This document shows, one piece after another, positions 11,800 through 22,969 of a stretch of DNA of 64,000 nucleotides. Below the pieces are notes generated by a model. It ran no database searches. It had not been told where the DNA came from and was given only the letters and a program-made list of their open reading frames with translations. Numbering within the stretch: the stretch's first letter is position 1; every line of letters begins with the position of its first letter. The stretch covers positions 26,332,329 through 26,396,328 of the forward strand of contig NC_054877.1 of NCBI RefSeq assembly GCF_018320785.1. Reading direction: 5' to 3'. The DNA is from Cheilinus undulatus (lineage: Eukaryota > Chordata > Actinopteri > Labriformes > Labridae). Both the position numbers and the translations under genes were made by a program.

Positions 11800-12560
11800 T
11801 ATCATCATAACTAGGATATGCACCATATAACAATGCAACAGTTCAAGAAGTGCGGCTCAAACAGAGACCTGTACAAAGTTAGAAGAGTGTCAAGTGGAAG
11901 AAAATATCTCGATTGATTAGGTGGTGGTACTGAGAGCTGAACCCTAAAGTGTTACCAGAAAAAAAAATCTATCTAGTTTAAGGATCAAAATTTGATTTTA
12001 CTTTCAAAATTGCTCATTTATAATGTTCCTGAAATCCTAAAAATACAGCTTCCTTATTGTGGTATTTACTATTACATACAAACTGTTTTCTCCTTAATCT
12101 TGGCCAAATCTGATGTTTGTCCTGTTTTGTAAAGTCTTGACTGGCGAGTGGACACCAGGCCTCTCAACCACAAAGAGCAATGAGCGCCATTACTCAGTCC
12201 AATATTTTTAGCCAAATTTGAACTTGAATTTCTAATTTGATGTTCCCTTTGACTGTGTAAAAAGCCCTTCTTGCGTTGTCTCTCAGGTCGTTAACAGCTT
12301 TATTAAAGTTACAACTGGTGCTGAGGCCAAGGTAAATGAAACTTCTGGTGTGTTCAATTTTTAACTGTATTTAGAAAGAATCTATACTGGTAGGGTTGGG
12401 ATGTGTGTCTGTTTTGGAAAATCACTATTTGGTTTTTAGCTAGATTCACTGTCAGAGTTTTGCGTTGTACAAACTGTACAGAGGATCCAGGTGCTGTTGT
12501 TGTCCTTCCTTAGTTGGAGAGAGAGCTTCCAGGTGCTTTTATTTTGTTACCTATAGTACA
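11800..12560 (-). repeat. non-LTR retrotransposon (LINE) reverse-transcriptase relic
   Basis: On the minus strand, 12330 down to 12120 translates to YLGLSTSCNFNKAVNDLRDN, then ARRAFYTVKGNIK, then IWLKILD and ALIALCG. This is the post-catalytic YLGL...NDLRDKARRAFY region of fish LINE reverse transcriptases. The element has in-frame stops and no intact ends. Confidence 0.6.
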
Positions 12561-13384
12561 AAGAATTTTGTTTTGCCTTGTGTCTGACCGATCCTTGTTT
12601 CAGCATCTTTTCAAGAATCTCTGTATTTTTATTTTAAAGGGATATCAAATAAATATTTATTCTAGGGGTTAACAGCTCTAAAAAGTCCCCGCGCCTGTAT
12701 GTAGCCTAAGAGACGAGACCCGGGGCAAAGAAAGTGAGTGTGCATACTCCTTAGCCTCAGCAACTGCGGCCAGGTTTTACTTCTTTATAGGAATAGGTTT
12801 TAGTGTGAAAATTTCATGCTCTGTTAACTTGCAATTTTCTCTCTTTTATACATATAGCAAAACATCACCACATCCATCCTAATTAATGTTTAACCCACAT
12901 GTAAACGGCTGCTGAAGCGTCGACGTACCTGGCTTAAGAATTACAAGCAAACGCAGACTTTTATACCGTAAAACCTCGATCTAATGAACTTCAATCGATC
13001 AAATGAAATAATTTCCTTGATTAATATCCATTAAATGCCTTCATGATGCCAACAACTGAATTGTTTTTGATTATATACTGACATCTAGTGGAGGATTTAG
13101 CATCTAGTTCACAGCTAGCCACAGGATCACACACTAACACAAACGTAGGCCTGCTAAGGACTTGTTTTTGATTAATTTATACGATGTAAGATGCTGAATA
13201 ACCTTCTCAGAGCCGATTTATAGTTAATATACGTAGGTTAGTTTCTGAAATGATGCAATAATCATTAAAAATTTGTCAGGTGTGTTTGAGAAGTTGAGAT
13301 CACCAAAGATTACTTACAGCTGCGGCGGTTTCTTCAGAGGGTTGTAGACCACGACACTCCTTCCAAACCCGCCCGAAGCCAAGA
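12561..13384. other. upstream region of the ZP3-like gene
   Basis: No gene or clear repeat is seen. I find no strong TATA box just before the ATG at 13385. Egg-coat genes are often driven by E-boxes, but none was distinctive enough to call. Confidence 0.35.
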
Positions 13385-16300
13385 ATGGACCGAAACCTTA
13401 AAATAAATATTATTTTGTATGTTACCTTCATTATCTCAGTTTCCACACTTACAGAAAGCAGATTAGTTTACAGCCTCGGAGGCTCTAGTTCAATAAACCC
13501 CAATAAACCTAGCAGGACTCATGGAGACATCCAAGCTCAACACTCTGATGTCAAACGGCAGCAGAGCGCGCAGCCCCGGCCTCTGGTGGTCAACTGTTAC
13601 CCGGACTCCATGGAGGTGGTGGTGCAGGCGGACATGTTTGATACAGGCCTACAGGTGGAGGGCAGAAACCTTCACCTCGGCTCTGATACTACAGGCCAAA
13701 GGAGTTCATGTGGAGCAGGGCCGTCGGGAGAGGCTGAATTCACTATACGGACCAAGCTTATGGACTGTGGGACTAAACTCTCAGTAAGGAGTACACTTCT
13801 ACTGGATTTATCATTACTTATTGTTTTGCTTCTAAAATGACCACTTCAATAACTGTCTGGTGATTATGAAAGTATTTCCTCTTAAAGTCTCTGTAGCGTT
13901 ATAAACACTAAAGGACTAACATTGTCTATTCCAGTCAAACAAAGAGAAGATCATCTATTCTAATGTTCTGGTCTACTCTCCTGAGCCTTCTCATGATGGG
14001 TTGCTTAGACTGGATGGAGTGTCCATTCCAGTTGAATGTCATTATAAAAAGTAAGACTTTTTAAACTTGTTCACTTCTGGGTGAAATGCTTTTTTTTTTT
14101 TTTTTTTTTGGATTTGATATGATTGAATTTTTGCAGTGGGTCCTCTTTGGCATTTAAACAGTTCTTCAGAATCTGAAACTACTACTTTCTATTTGCAGGA
14201 AGTATGCAGTGGATGGCATTTCCTTGCTTCCCACCTGGGTTCCCTCTGTCTCCACGGCCTCAGCAGAGGATCAAATAGACTTCACCCTGCTCCTCATGAC
14301 TGGTAATAAGAGCATGGTATTGATAAAGCATATTTTTATTCTTGCTTATCCTCAGATTCAGGTTAAGCTGTAGTTTTCATTATGATTGTGTGATTGCTCA
14401 ATTCATGTTTGTATTTCTAATTTTCACTTCATTGTGAAAGATGATTGGCAGTTTGAAAGAGGATCTTATTCCTACTTCCTGGGTGACCCTATACGTATCC
14501 AAGTGTCAGCCATTGTTCGTAAACACATTCCCCTGCGGGTCTATGTTGACCACTGTGTTGCCACACCAACTCCTGATGCACACAAAACTTTAAGATACGA
14601 CTTTATTGAGCATAACGGGTGAGCTACAATCCCTTATCACTATATACAACTCATCCTTTTCCCTTTTTCAAAATTTGAATTCAAAATACTTGCCTTTCTT
14701 GTCTTTTTGCTACCTTCACAGCTGCCTCGCTGATGCCTACCTGACAAACTCCAAATCTCATTTCCTTCCGAGACTTGAGGAGCACAAGCTGAGATTTCAG
14801 CTTGATGCCTTTAAATTCTACCAGGAAAACAGCAATCGGGTTGGTTTATTTTCTTTTTTATCTCCTTCCTTTATCTCCTTCTATTTAATTCTATTTAATT
14901 TTCTTGTCCAGAATGCATTTCTGTGAAGAACAGCATAAATTAATGATTTTATACAACATGAATCAAACCTTGTCAGTATTTCACACTGTTCTTTCTTCCT
15001 CAGATCTACATAACCTGCCACGTGAAGGCTGTTCCAGTCGGGTTAGCCGTGAGTTCACAGACTAGGGCCTGCTCTTTCACTGAGAACAGGTAGTATTGAA
15101 AGTGTCCTCCTGTCTATTTAACATTTTGTAAAATGATCTGATTATCTTGTTAATTTTATAGAGAGGCGTTCTATTGATGTGATATCTTTCTTTTGATCCA
15201 GTTGGCGATCCATTGATGGGAACGACCAGGCTTGTAGAAGCTGTGATATCACCCATCGAGCAGAGAAGCCTCCACCAACCGAGCTTCCTACAGCCATAAC
15301 CAGCACCAAAGCCCAGCCCTTCATGAACCCACAGAGGAGTTTAGTCCAGAAATTACAGGAGCACTCCCCGTCTACTTTTGTCCGTGTTCGTCCAGGAATG
15401 CGGCTGAGAGGCCACATAAAACCTCAGTACTCCTCTGCTGGGATCATGAAGAGAGGAGCAGGTGAGTGCAGCAATAGTTAAATTTACTTTCTAATTTTGT
15501 TGTTTGAACTACCTAATTTTAAATTTGTATCATAAGTTTGAGCATATCTATTTTTAAAAACAAATTTAAAGGCAATGTCTGTCGTCTTATTGGCCAACAA
15601 ATGGGTACCAAATGAAAACTGAAACAAATGGATACATAACTACAACTCCTTATCCAAAAAAATTGGGGCGCTGTGTAAAAGCTGAATAAAAATGGAATGC
15701 AATGACCTGCAAATCCCATAACCTCATATTTTATTCACAATAAAAGATAAAAATGTCAGATGTAGAAACTGAGACCATTACCATTTCATGAAAAAATATA
15801 AGCTCATTTTGAATTCGATGACAGCAACGCATCTCAAAAAGTAGGGACAGAGCCATGTTTACCGTTGTGTAGCATCCCCTCTTCTTTTAACAACAGTCTG
15901 TAAACATCTGGTAATGAGGGAACCAGCTGCTGGAGTTTTAGGAGAGAAATGTTGTCCCATTCTTGTCTAATGTAGGATTCTACCTGCTCAACAGTCCTGG
16001 GTCATCTTTGCCGGATTTTTCATTTTATGATTCGCCAAATGTTTTCTGTTTGAAAGATCTGCAGGGTCAGTTCAGCACAGATTCTTCTACTGTGAAGCCA
16101 TATGGTTGTGATGGATGGGGTATGTGGTTTAGCAAAGTCTTGCTGAAATATTTGAGGCCTTTCCTGAAAGAGATGTTGTCTGGATGGGAGCATATGTTGC
16201 TTTTTAAACCTCTGTAATATAGTTTTCAGCATTGCTAGTGTCTGTACAGATGTGTAAACTGCCCATGCCATATGGCACTGTTGCAACCCCATACCACCAG

Positions 16301-17710
16301 AGATGCAGGCTTTTGGACTGAGATAACAAACCTGATGGTCCCTTTCCTCTTTAGTCCACAGGACATGATGTCCTTGGTTTCCAAAATGAATTTCAAGTTT
16401 TGATTCATCTGATCACAGAACAGTTTTCCAATTTGTCTCAGTACATTTTAAAACAGCTTTGGCCAAGAGAAGATGGCTTCATTAGATAAGATAATATAAA
16501 CTTTTATTGATCCTCCATTGGGGGAAATTTGGTTAGAGAGACAAGTAATTAGCGATGTATAATGAAAGTAAGAAATATAATATGCTAACAATTCTTAAAT
16601 ACGTTATAATCAAAATAAGCAATAATAATAACAATAACGGTAATATCTACATATCCTTCTCTTGTGGAAGGACTAAGACCAGATTCTTTGCATGGTACAT
16701 TGTATTGTTTAATTTGCAATTTGCAATCATTTCTGAAGGGTTCCCAAGCTTATGCAGTGATATCCAGTACATAATCTTGCCTGTTTTATTGCACTACCAC
16801 CTGAGGGTGGATCACAAGCATCCATTTTTGACCATTTTCCTTGTCCTTTGCACACAGAGACTTCTTCAGATTCTGTGAATCTTTTGATATTATGCACTGC
16901 AGATGCTGGGTTGTTCAAAGTCTTCTCAATTTCACACTGAGAAGCATTTTTCTGAAATTATTTCACAATTTGAAACAGTTTTTTGGAGATGGTGAACCTC
17001 TGCCTGTCTTTACTTCTGAGAGGCTGTACCTCTCTAAGATGCTCCTTCTATGCCCACTCATGTTACTGTCGTCCTGTTGCCAATTGACCTAATTGGGAAT
17101 GCTTCCACAGATGTTTTTCGTTAGTACCACTTACTTTTCCAGCCTGTTGTTGCCGCTTCCCTACTTTTTTGAGAGGCGTTACTGCCATCAAATTAAAAAT
17201 GAGCTCTTATTTTTTCCATGAGCTGGTAAAATGTAAAATGGTAAATGGTAACATTTAACATCTGAAATGCTGTTTATGTTCTACTATGAATAAAATATGG
17301 GTTTATGAGATTGAAAATCATTGCATTCTGGTTTTATTTAAATTTTACAGTGCCCCAACTTTTTGAATGACAATTGAATTATCAACAGGATCATACATGA
17401 TGAAGGTGAAATGTATTTGCCTGTTTATCAATATTTTATTTGAAGCAGCTTGTAAAGTCCGTGCAGGCCTTTCCTCTTCCATTCAGTCTCTTAGCAGGTT
17501 GCTGCAAATCATAATAGGACACTAAAGAAGAAGTATAACTATTACAAAGAATGTATGTGGTGAAATACCAGTTGCAGCTAAAATAAAGCCTTAAATGCTT
17601 TCATGATCTGATGTGATTGTGTTACAGAGCAAACTATCCAGACTGGACCCATTACTATCCTCCAAACCAGCAAAACTGACACAAGACCAACAGATTCCAA
17701 AACATTTTAA
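13385..17710 (+). CDS. zona pellucida sperm-binding protein 3-like (ZP domain egg-coat protein)
   Basis: Eight exons: 13385-13783, 13935-14050, 14199-14302, 14441-14618, 14722-14839, 15004-15089, 15202-15461 and 17628-17710, joining in frame to 447 residues. An N-terminal hydrophobic segment (INIILYVTFIISVSTL) is the signal peptide. The ZP-N part starts at VVNCYPDSMEVVVQADMFDTG. The ZP-C part shows VDHCVATPTPDAHK, IEHNGCLADAY, IYITCHVKAVPVG, RACSFTENSWRSIDGNDQAC and RSCD, all ZP3 signatures. There is no C-terminal membrane segment, as in many fish ZP proteins secreted into the chorion. The last intron (2.2 kb) has been enlarged by a transposon. Fish carry several ZP3 paralogues and I cannot say which this is. 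Confidence 0.92.
15641..17392 (-). mobile_element. Tc1/mariner-type transposon relic in ZP3-like intron 7, with nested insertion
   Basis: The degenerate ends mirror each other: GGGGCGCTGTGTAAAAG near 15664 and TTTTACAGTGCCCC near 17345-17358. Minus-strand frames 16292-16020 read IFQQDFAKPHTPSITTIWLH and then ENIWRIIK, which resemble the second Asp and the Glu of a DD34E catalytic core. The frame is broken and the element is inactive. A LINE/SINE tail with TTTATTGATCCTCCATTGGG at 16501 interrupts the element at about 16482-16660. Confidence 0.75.
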
Positions 17711-17885
17711 CACGGAGCAGGAACTCCTGATAGCACAGCAAAGACTGAAAAACATTTGGACACAAGTTCCTTGTGAGTTCTCATCAATTTGAATCACAGG
17801 TTTTTGTACTGTAAAATATCGACAAATATCTCAGTTTACAGTGTTATAGCTCTGGTATTTCTGTATAAATCTAGTTTTTTTTTTC

Positions 17886-17891
17886 AATAAA
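17886..17891 (+). terminator. poly(A) signal of the ZP3-like gene
   Basis: AATAAA lies 176 bp after the stop codon, followed by TTTGTGTTGTTGTT. This fits a short 3' UTR. Confidence 0.6.
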
Positions 17892-17919
17892 TCTTTTACT
17901 TTACCTTGGCAGTTTTGTG

Positions 17920-19225
17920 TTGTTGTTTTTTTTTTTTTCAAAAATTAAACATGTGAGCATTACAAGTGTTTCAATTATCTGATATCTAGCGTTCCAAAAT
18001 CTGGCTCTGAGTAATTCGTTGCCAAGAACTTGATACTGTACATCCTCAGAAGACAATTTCATTAGCGTTGGTTTTAAAGCACTTGGGTCATTAGGCCTAA
18101 ACAACAGGATCGGATGACAAAATGATGCATTGTGTATTTGTGTTTTTAACACAAACAACACACAATGCAGTCTTTTGGCATAGATTTATACAACATTATA
18201 CAGGAGGAAAGCAGTAATGCTATTAGGGAGCACTTTCCTCCATTACTACCCACAACCATCTCATCTTTTAGCTCTTTTATTGATTTATCATTGAAAGGGG
18301 ATTTGATGACTCCTTCATAGGACAAAACAAGGCACAACTACAATTGGAGTTTTAGAAATCGGGATTTATTTTAGCAATTTTATAAAGTTTCTTGTCAGCA
18401 GCTTCAGCAAGTACAGAAATTGGCACTATTCTTCAAGACTCTGATTACTTTAAGCAGAAATCATTGACGTAGGCAGCACTTATAGTCTAAATGGACTTGT
18501 AAACTGTTGAAGCCTTTTAAGCACAGACCTGACCTGACCCCTTAATGTACATAAGTATTAATATTTTAAGAGGAAATTCTTGCTGCTTGTGCCAGCTGAA
18601 TCTTTAGTAATTTTTAGTTTGTTTGTGTCAGCACCTTGGACAGCGCCCGGCTTTGTTCTTCATTTTGGGCGTGATGGTCGCTGTCCACGGTCCTGAAACT
18701 CCCACCGTGACTTCTGCTTGGCTTTTTTTGGTCCCCTCTCACAGGCAGTTAATCATGGGTCATTTCTAAGAGCTTCCGGCGCGACTGGTCGATTTCCTGG
18801 GCGCCCTGTTTACTTCATTGTCAAATGAATTCTGCGTTGTATGTAAGTCTGTGTTCACAGTTTAGTGCACGTCATCAAAATATCAGCTAAGTGCACGATA
18901 AATCAGAGGCACACTGACGTACACTCGTGAGTCAAGCTTAGAGACACAATCAGCTACAGCCTATACAAACGGAAATTCTAATAACCCACCAATTGTTAAG
19001 CAGGCAAAGTAAACGTTTGAATGTATTGCTTTGATAGTCAGTTGCCTTTTTTTCTGCTTCATTGGTCCACCGGGTTGGAGATGCTCTCGTGATGCGTCAC
19101 CGTTTCAACAAACGCGTGCTTCAGCGCATTATTCACAAGTGACTCATCTCGTCTTACACACACTTTCTCAAGCTTTGCCATCGATTCTCCGGATCATTTC
19201 TCTACTTTTTAAGAACACAACAGAA
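17920..19225. other. spacer and probable promoter/5' UTR of c3orf80
   Basis: No gene is seen at 17920-18600. 18640-18810 is more GC-rich than its surroundings and may be the c3orf80 promoter. The frame open from 19031 extends upstream of the likely start at 19226 and lacks a signal peptide at its own Met. Confidence 0.4.
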
Positions 19226-19711
19226 ATGTCGTTCCAAACCCTGACGGTGCTCACTACTTGCTCTCTTGCTCACAAGGTTGTTTACTCCATCCGAAAATGT
19301 GGACAGGACCTCTGCCGGGATGACCAAGTGTGCTGCGCGCAGGGGAACGACACCACCGCCGTCACCTGTTGCAAACAGTTCGTGGATAACACTTACTACA
19401 ACATCGCCATGGTCACCCGGAAACTTTCAGGGGTGCTCATTATGCTGCTTCTGTTCGCCGTGGGATACTTTGTCCAGCGAGTGTTGTGCTCGCGGTCCAG
19501 GCAGCGCACCCCGCCTCACAGCGGACAGCCAGCTGCTGCTACATCACAGGAGCCGCTGGTGGAGAGCTGCACGCCGGATGGATCTTTGGATCCAGCTCGT
19601 CTTGCTCATCTGCCTTCATATGAGGAGTGTAAACGTCTGCCGACATACGAGGAAACGGTGAGGGATGGAGGAAGGGGGCGACTAGAGTTTGACATGAGAC
19701 AGGCATCATGA
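19226..19711 (+). CDS. c3orf80: C3orf80 homologue, small cysteine-rich single-pass membrane protein
   Basis: Single exon, 161 residues. The chosen Met (MSFQTLTVLTTCSLAHKVVYS) gives a signal peptide. Next comes a short cysteine-rich ectodomain (KCGQDLCRDDQVCCAQGNDT, then VTCCKQF), one membrane helix (LSGVLIMLLLFAVGYFVQRV) and a cytoplasmic tail with two short tyrosine motifs, LPSYEE and LPTYEE, near the end. The architecture recalls Shisa/VOPP1-type adaptors that bind WW-domain proteins, though these are LPxY, not PPxY. Its position between il12a and arl14 matches human C3orf80. Function is unknown. Confidence 0.85.
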   Translation: MSFQTLTVLTTCSLAHKVVYSIRKCGQDLCRDDQVCCAQGNDTTAVTCCKQFVDNTYYNIAMVTRKLSGVLIMLLLFAVGYFVQRVLCSRSRQRTPPHSGQPAAATSQEPLVESCTPDGSLDPARLAHLPSYEECKRLPTYEETVRDGGRGRLEFDMRQAS

Positions 19712-20434
19712 CAAGACAGCTGGATTATTTAGACCTTATGGTGCATCTGAGACTGGACACTCGGGCTGATCTTTTACGAAGGAACTTGGTGGCTGTTTAG
19801 ACTGATACTTTGACCCTTTACTGTTAATATGTCAGTTTTTTTCCGCCCAAACGATTCAGATGTGCTTTAATACGCAAATTATGAATGTTTTAAAACATTT
19901 AGGGTTTGCCAGGTTTTGAGCAACCCCAATTAATCTGTGATGATTGTCCACTAAAATCTTTAGTTAAACCACATTACTGGATAAAAAGTCAAAGCCTAAT
20001 AATTAATTGATATTTAAATCTGAAGAGAGAGAAAAAAATGCATTTTTTTCAACAGTAAATGCCATGTTTTTACTCACCACACCTCTTTATCTCCTGGGCC
20101 TGCTGATATTCACGTCAGTGAGAGCCTTTCTGAACTCAAACCTTTGGTTTAATCATTGTAAGAAGACTTGAATACAAGCTGCACAGCATACAGTCACTTC
20201 TACAGCAACCCGTAGAGCCCATATGTTACATAGCAGTGCTTTAACGCGCAGTAATATCAATCGTAGTGCAGTGTGTTGTTTAAACTGGGACGTGTTCACA
20301 TATAGAAATGTATTGATATAGCCTAGACTCAATGAACTCCTCTGATCCTTTAAAATGTCATTTATTGTTCATAAATCAAATCAAAGATATTTTCAAAGAT
20401 CATGTGGGTTGAAAACATCACAAATAAATAAAAG
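19712..20434. other. 3' UTRs of convergent c3orf80 and arl14
   Basis: The two genes face each other. No further gene or distinct repeat is seen. TTTATT at 20355-20360 (AATAAA on the minus strand) could end arl14. Confidence 0.4.
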
Positions 20435-21031
20435 TCAGTGTCTTCTGAGGTAGTGCACTGTGTCCTTTATGTTTTCCTTCATTGCCACAGGCTCTGATGG
20501 GAGTTTTGCCAGTTGCACCACGCGCCTGAACGCCGCCTCGACTCCAAACCCCGTCGTCGCCGAACAAGGCTGGACGAACCAATCCCTGTCCTAGCAGACC
20601 CTCCTCAAGTGAAACGCGTCCTTGATCTCAGTGACGGTCATAGCGCCGCTCACGTCCTGTTTATTAGCGATAAGGATGAGCGGACGTCCCTTCAGCTGCT
20701 CGCTCCTCAGGGTGGTCTCCAGCTCCCCGCGCGCCTCCTCCAGTCGCGCCCTGTCCGAGCTGTCCACCACGAACACCACAGCCCCTGCGTCCTGGTGGAA
20801 ACTCTTCCAGTGCTCTCGCATCTTGCCCTGGCCACCGATGTCCCAAAGGGTTACTGCGATGTTCCTCCGGCTCTTCCTGGTCTCGAGCATTTCCACGTTG
20901 AAGCCGATGGTGGGGACGGTGCTGACGCTCGCGTTGTGCTTGAGTTTGTAGAGAAGCGTCGTTTTTCCTGCGTTGTCCAGGCCCAGGAGAAGAACCTGGG
21001 CCTCAGGGAGTTTAGATCCTCGCAGTCCCAT
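20435..21031 (-). CDS. arl14: ARF-like GTPase 14, frame interrupted by one in-frame TAG
   Basis: Single exon. The frame from 21031 encodes a small ARF-family GTPase: the myristoylation-type MGLRGS, P-loop GLDNAGKT (residues 17-24), WDIGGQ (63-68) and NKQD (123-126). At codon 147 (20591-20593) there is a TAG. After it the same frame stays open for 51 codons, [20 protein letters not shown] and on to VHYLRRH, with a TGA at 20435. Human ARL14 reads CSDRNWYVQPCCALTGEG at this point, so the TAG replaces the serine. The stop removes the G5 loop (CSA) and the last helix, so the 146-residue product should not fold normally. It may be a null allele, a young pseudogene, a sequence error or, less likely, read-through. 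Switch 2 also reads GGQGK instead of the usual GGQ(D/E)K. Confidence 0.9.
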
Positions 21032-22324
21032 GGTTATTTAGTGAGATTACAGTCAGCTGAAGAGGGAGAGGCACATCTTCCTCCAACAAAACTCTTCTGA
21101 CTCAGTGTGTGCTCAGTGCATGGGCTGGAATTTAATAGATGAGCCATTAGCTTCAAGCTGACTGTAATTCTCTCACTGATAAGAGGCCACACCAGAGAGC
21201 AAAGTTTCTACGGAAATCCCTTTACATAGGCTATATAAAGCAATGTTATAGCTGCTGTTACACAGGACAACACCATCATATCACCTAGGTCATTAAAGAT
21301 TACCCTTATTTGTTGCTTTACTTTAAGTAGGGCTCACAAAAACATTCTTAATATTACAGTGAATACAGTTAAGGCAAGTTATGAAGTAAGAGGATGACTC
21401 AGAACACATTGGATACATGTTGTGTTTAAATAAATAAAAAACGAACAATGATTTTTTGTATTAACTATTCATGTCTTGTTTTCAACATTCTGACATCAAT
21501 AAGCAAAAATAAGGAAGAGCACCCAGACTTCCTTGCCAATAAAATATTGCAGTTTATTATTGCTCAACCACAAACAACTTCCTCTTCACAGCCCTCTAAC
21601 AGAGAGTAACAGTTTTGAAATGGTCATTTCAACATAGTTTTGAATCTCTCCACATCTGTCCTAAAATCTCATGTAGATTTTAACTATCATATGCTCCATC
21701 ACTTTCATCAAACTTTCTCAAAGTCCCCAGGTAAGTTTACAAACAAATCCAAACTTTATGCTGCCTTCATACTATTCCGTTTTTCAGAAAACATTCAAGA
21801 AGTCTGAGTTTGGTCAGCTTTTGACTTTCACTCTTTCATTATCAAGCCACTTTAAAATCAAATCAATTTACAATCAAACATTTCTTTGTGTTGTGCTATA
21901 AAACAAGGATATGAAATTGAATTAAAAAAAGAAGGTCAATAAAAAAAAGTTGGTCAGCCATTTAAAGGATGCACCTTGACACAGTTGGCCAAACAGAAGT
22001 GTGTTTACAAACCAGTCTGGTTAATTTACATAGCAAATGTTGGAAGGTATCAAAACGCGTTTGCATCCAAAAATAGCTCCTCGACTTAGCTGTACCAAAG
22101 CCCCCTCTAAAACTTGTCCACACTGGCATAAACATTTTAACTATCTATCATTTTAGTATCTATGTTAAGTATCTATCCATGTTAGAAATAAGACATTTCC
22201 AGGAAGAAAAACATTCTCAGTGCGCATGACGCACGGCTCTCTTCACCTTCTGCCACCGTTGTCGTTCCGGCGGTCTGACTGATTATATGTCTCAAAGACT
22301 AAATCAATAAATTTCAGTGGTCGG
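21032..22324. other. arl14 upstream region and downstream flank of the unrecognised gene
   Basis: AT-rich, no gene seen. AATAAA on the minus strand (TTTATT at 21552-21557) might serve the gene at 22325-22827. Confidence 0.35.
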
Positions 22325-22827
22325 TCAGGCCATCTTCTCCATGTCATTGAGACGAGTTTGAATCCACCTTGAATCTCCACCATGCCGCGCAAATGCGCCA
22401 CGGCGGCTCATCTCTGCGCAGGAACCCAAAACATCCTGCTGCGCGGAACGCGCCAAAGCTTCAGGAAAGCATCCAGTCAAGATTTGCTTGACTTCGCTCC
22501 ATCGAAGAGATCCTTTGCATTTCGCCCAAAGGTTTGATTTTTGTGTCATGATCTGGTCCATTTCTCTTCTGGCTTCACCCACACGCCACCAGTCGGATTA
22601 TCCATCACGTACACCAGACCTTCGGAGTCAAGGCGGCTTTTGGACCAGAGACGGGGGGATGATTTTTCCAGAGAGCGGCTGGAAGAGTGAACCTGACTGT
22701 TCACCTTCTTTTGGAAGCGGACGGAGGCCGGTGTGGAGCATGCGTCCGTCCTCTGACACATCTCTGCGCTTTCGCGCTGGAAAATCACCCGCGCCTCTAC
22801 AGAGGATTTGGAGCCTTGTTGTCCCAT
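22325..22827 (-). CDS. unrecognised short gene in two overlapping frames
   Basis: The first frame, 22827-22546, starts MGQQGSKSSVEARVIFQRES with a strong Kozak context (AACATGG) and a myristoylation-like MGxxxS start. It reads GLVYVMDNPTGGVWVKPEEK before stopping. A second frame, -1 to it, is open through 22325: GEARREMDQIMTQKSNLW, then WSEVKQILTGCFPEALARSA, ending RLNDMEKMA. The frames overlap over about 48 nt. The likely reading is one gene of about 165 residues with a 1-nt frame change (assembly error, allele or real shift); alternatively only the first 93 residues are made. The region is GC-richer than its flanks, and a TATA box stands 124 bp upstream of the ATG. I do not recognise the family. 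Confidence 0.5.
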
Positions 22828-22950
22828 GTTGTAACGAGTCTAAAATGATCCTTCAGAGAAACCAATGGGAAATTCAAAGAAAAATGTTTACTTCTACCAG
22901 AGTTGGCTGAACGACAACTTTCCTCTACTGAGCCTTGCGCACTCGTCTCA

Positions 22951-22959
22951 CTTATAAAG
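22951..22959 (-). promoter_or_regulatory. TATA box for the gene at 22325-22827
   Basis: On the minus strand the sequence is CTTTATAAG in a GC-richer setting, 124 bp before the MGQQGS start codon. This places a start site near 22925 and an unspliced 5' UTR of about 100 nt. Confidence 0.5.
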
Positions 22960-22969
22960 TGCCAAATCC

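Noticed and set aside
20513-21100. 195-codon open frame on the + strand
   Set aside because: It lies antisense across arl14, which has clear GTPase motifs on the minus strand. Its protein is rich in residues expected from reversing a GC-rich coding sequence and has no domain.
22488-22910. 140-codon + strand frame antisense to the unrecognised gene
   Set aside because: The minus strand has a TATA box and a better start context, so the + frame is judged a shadow, though less certainly than elsewhere.
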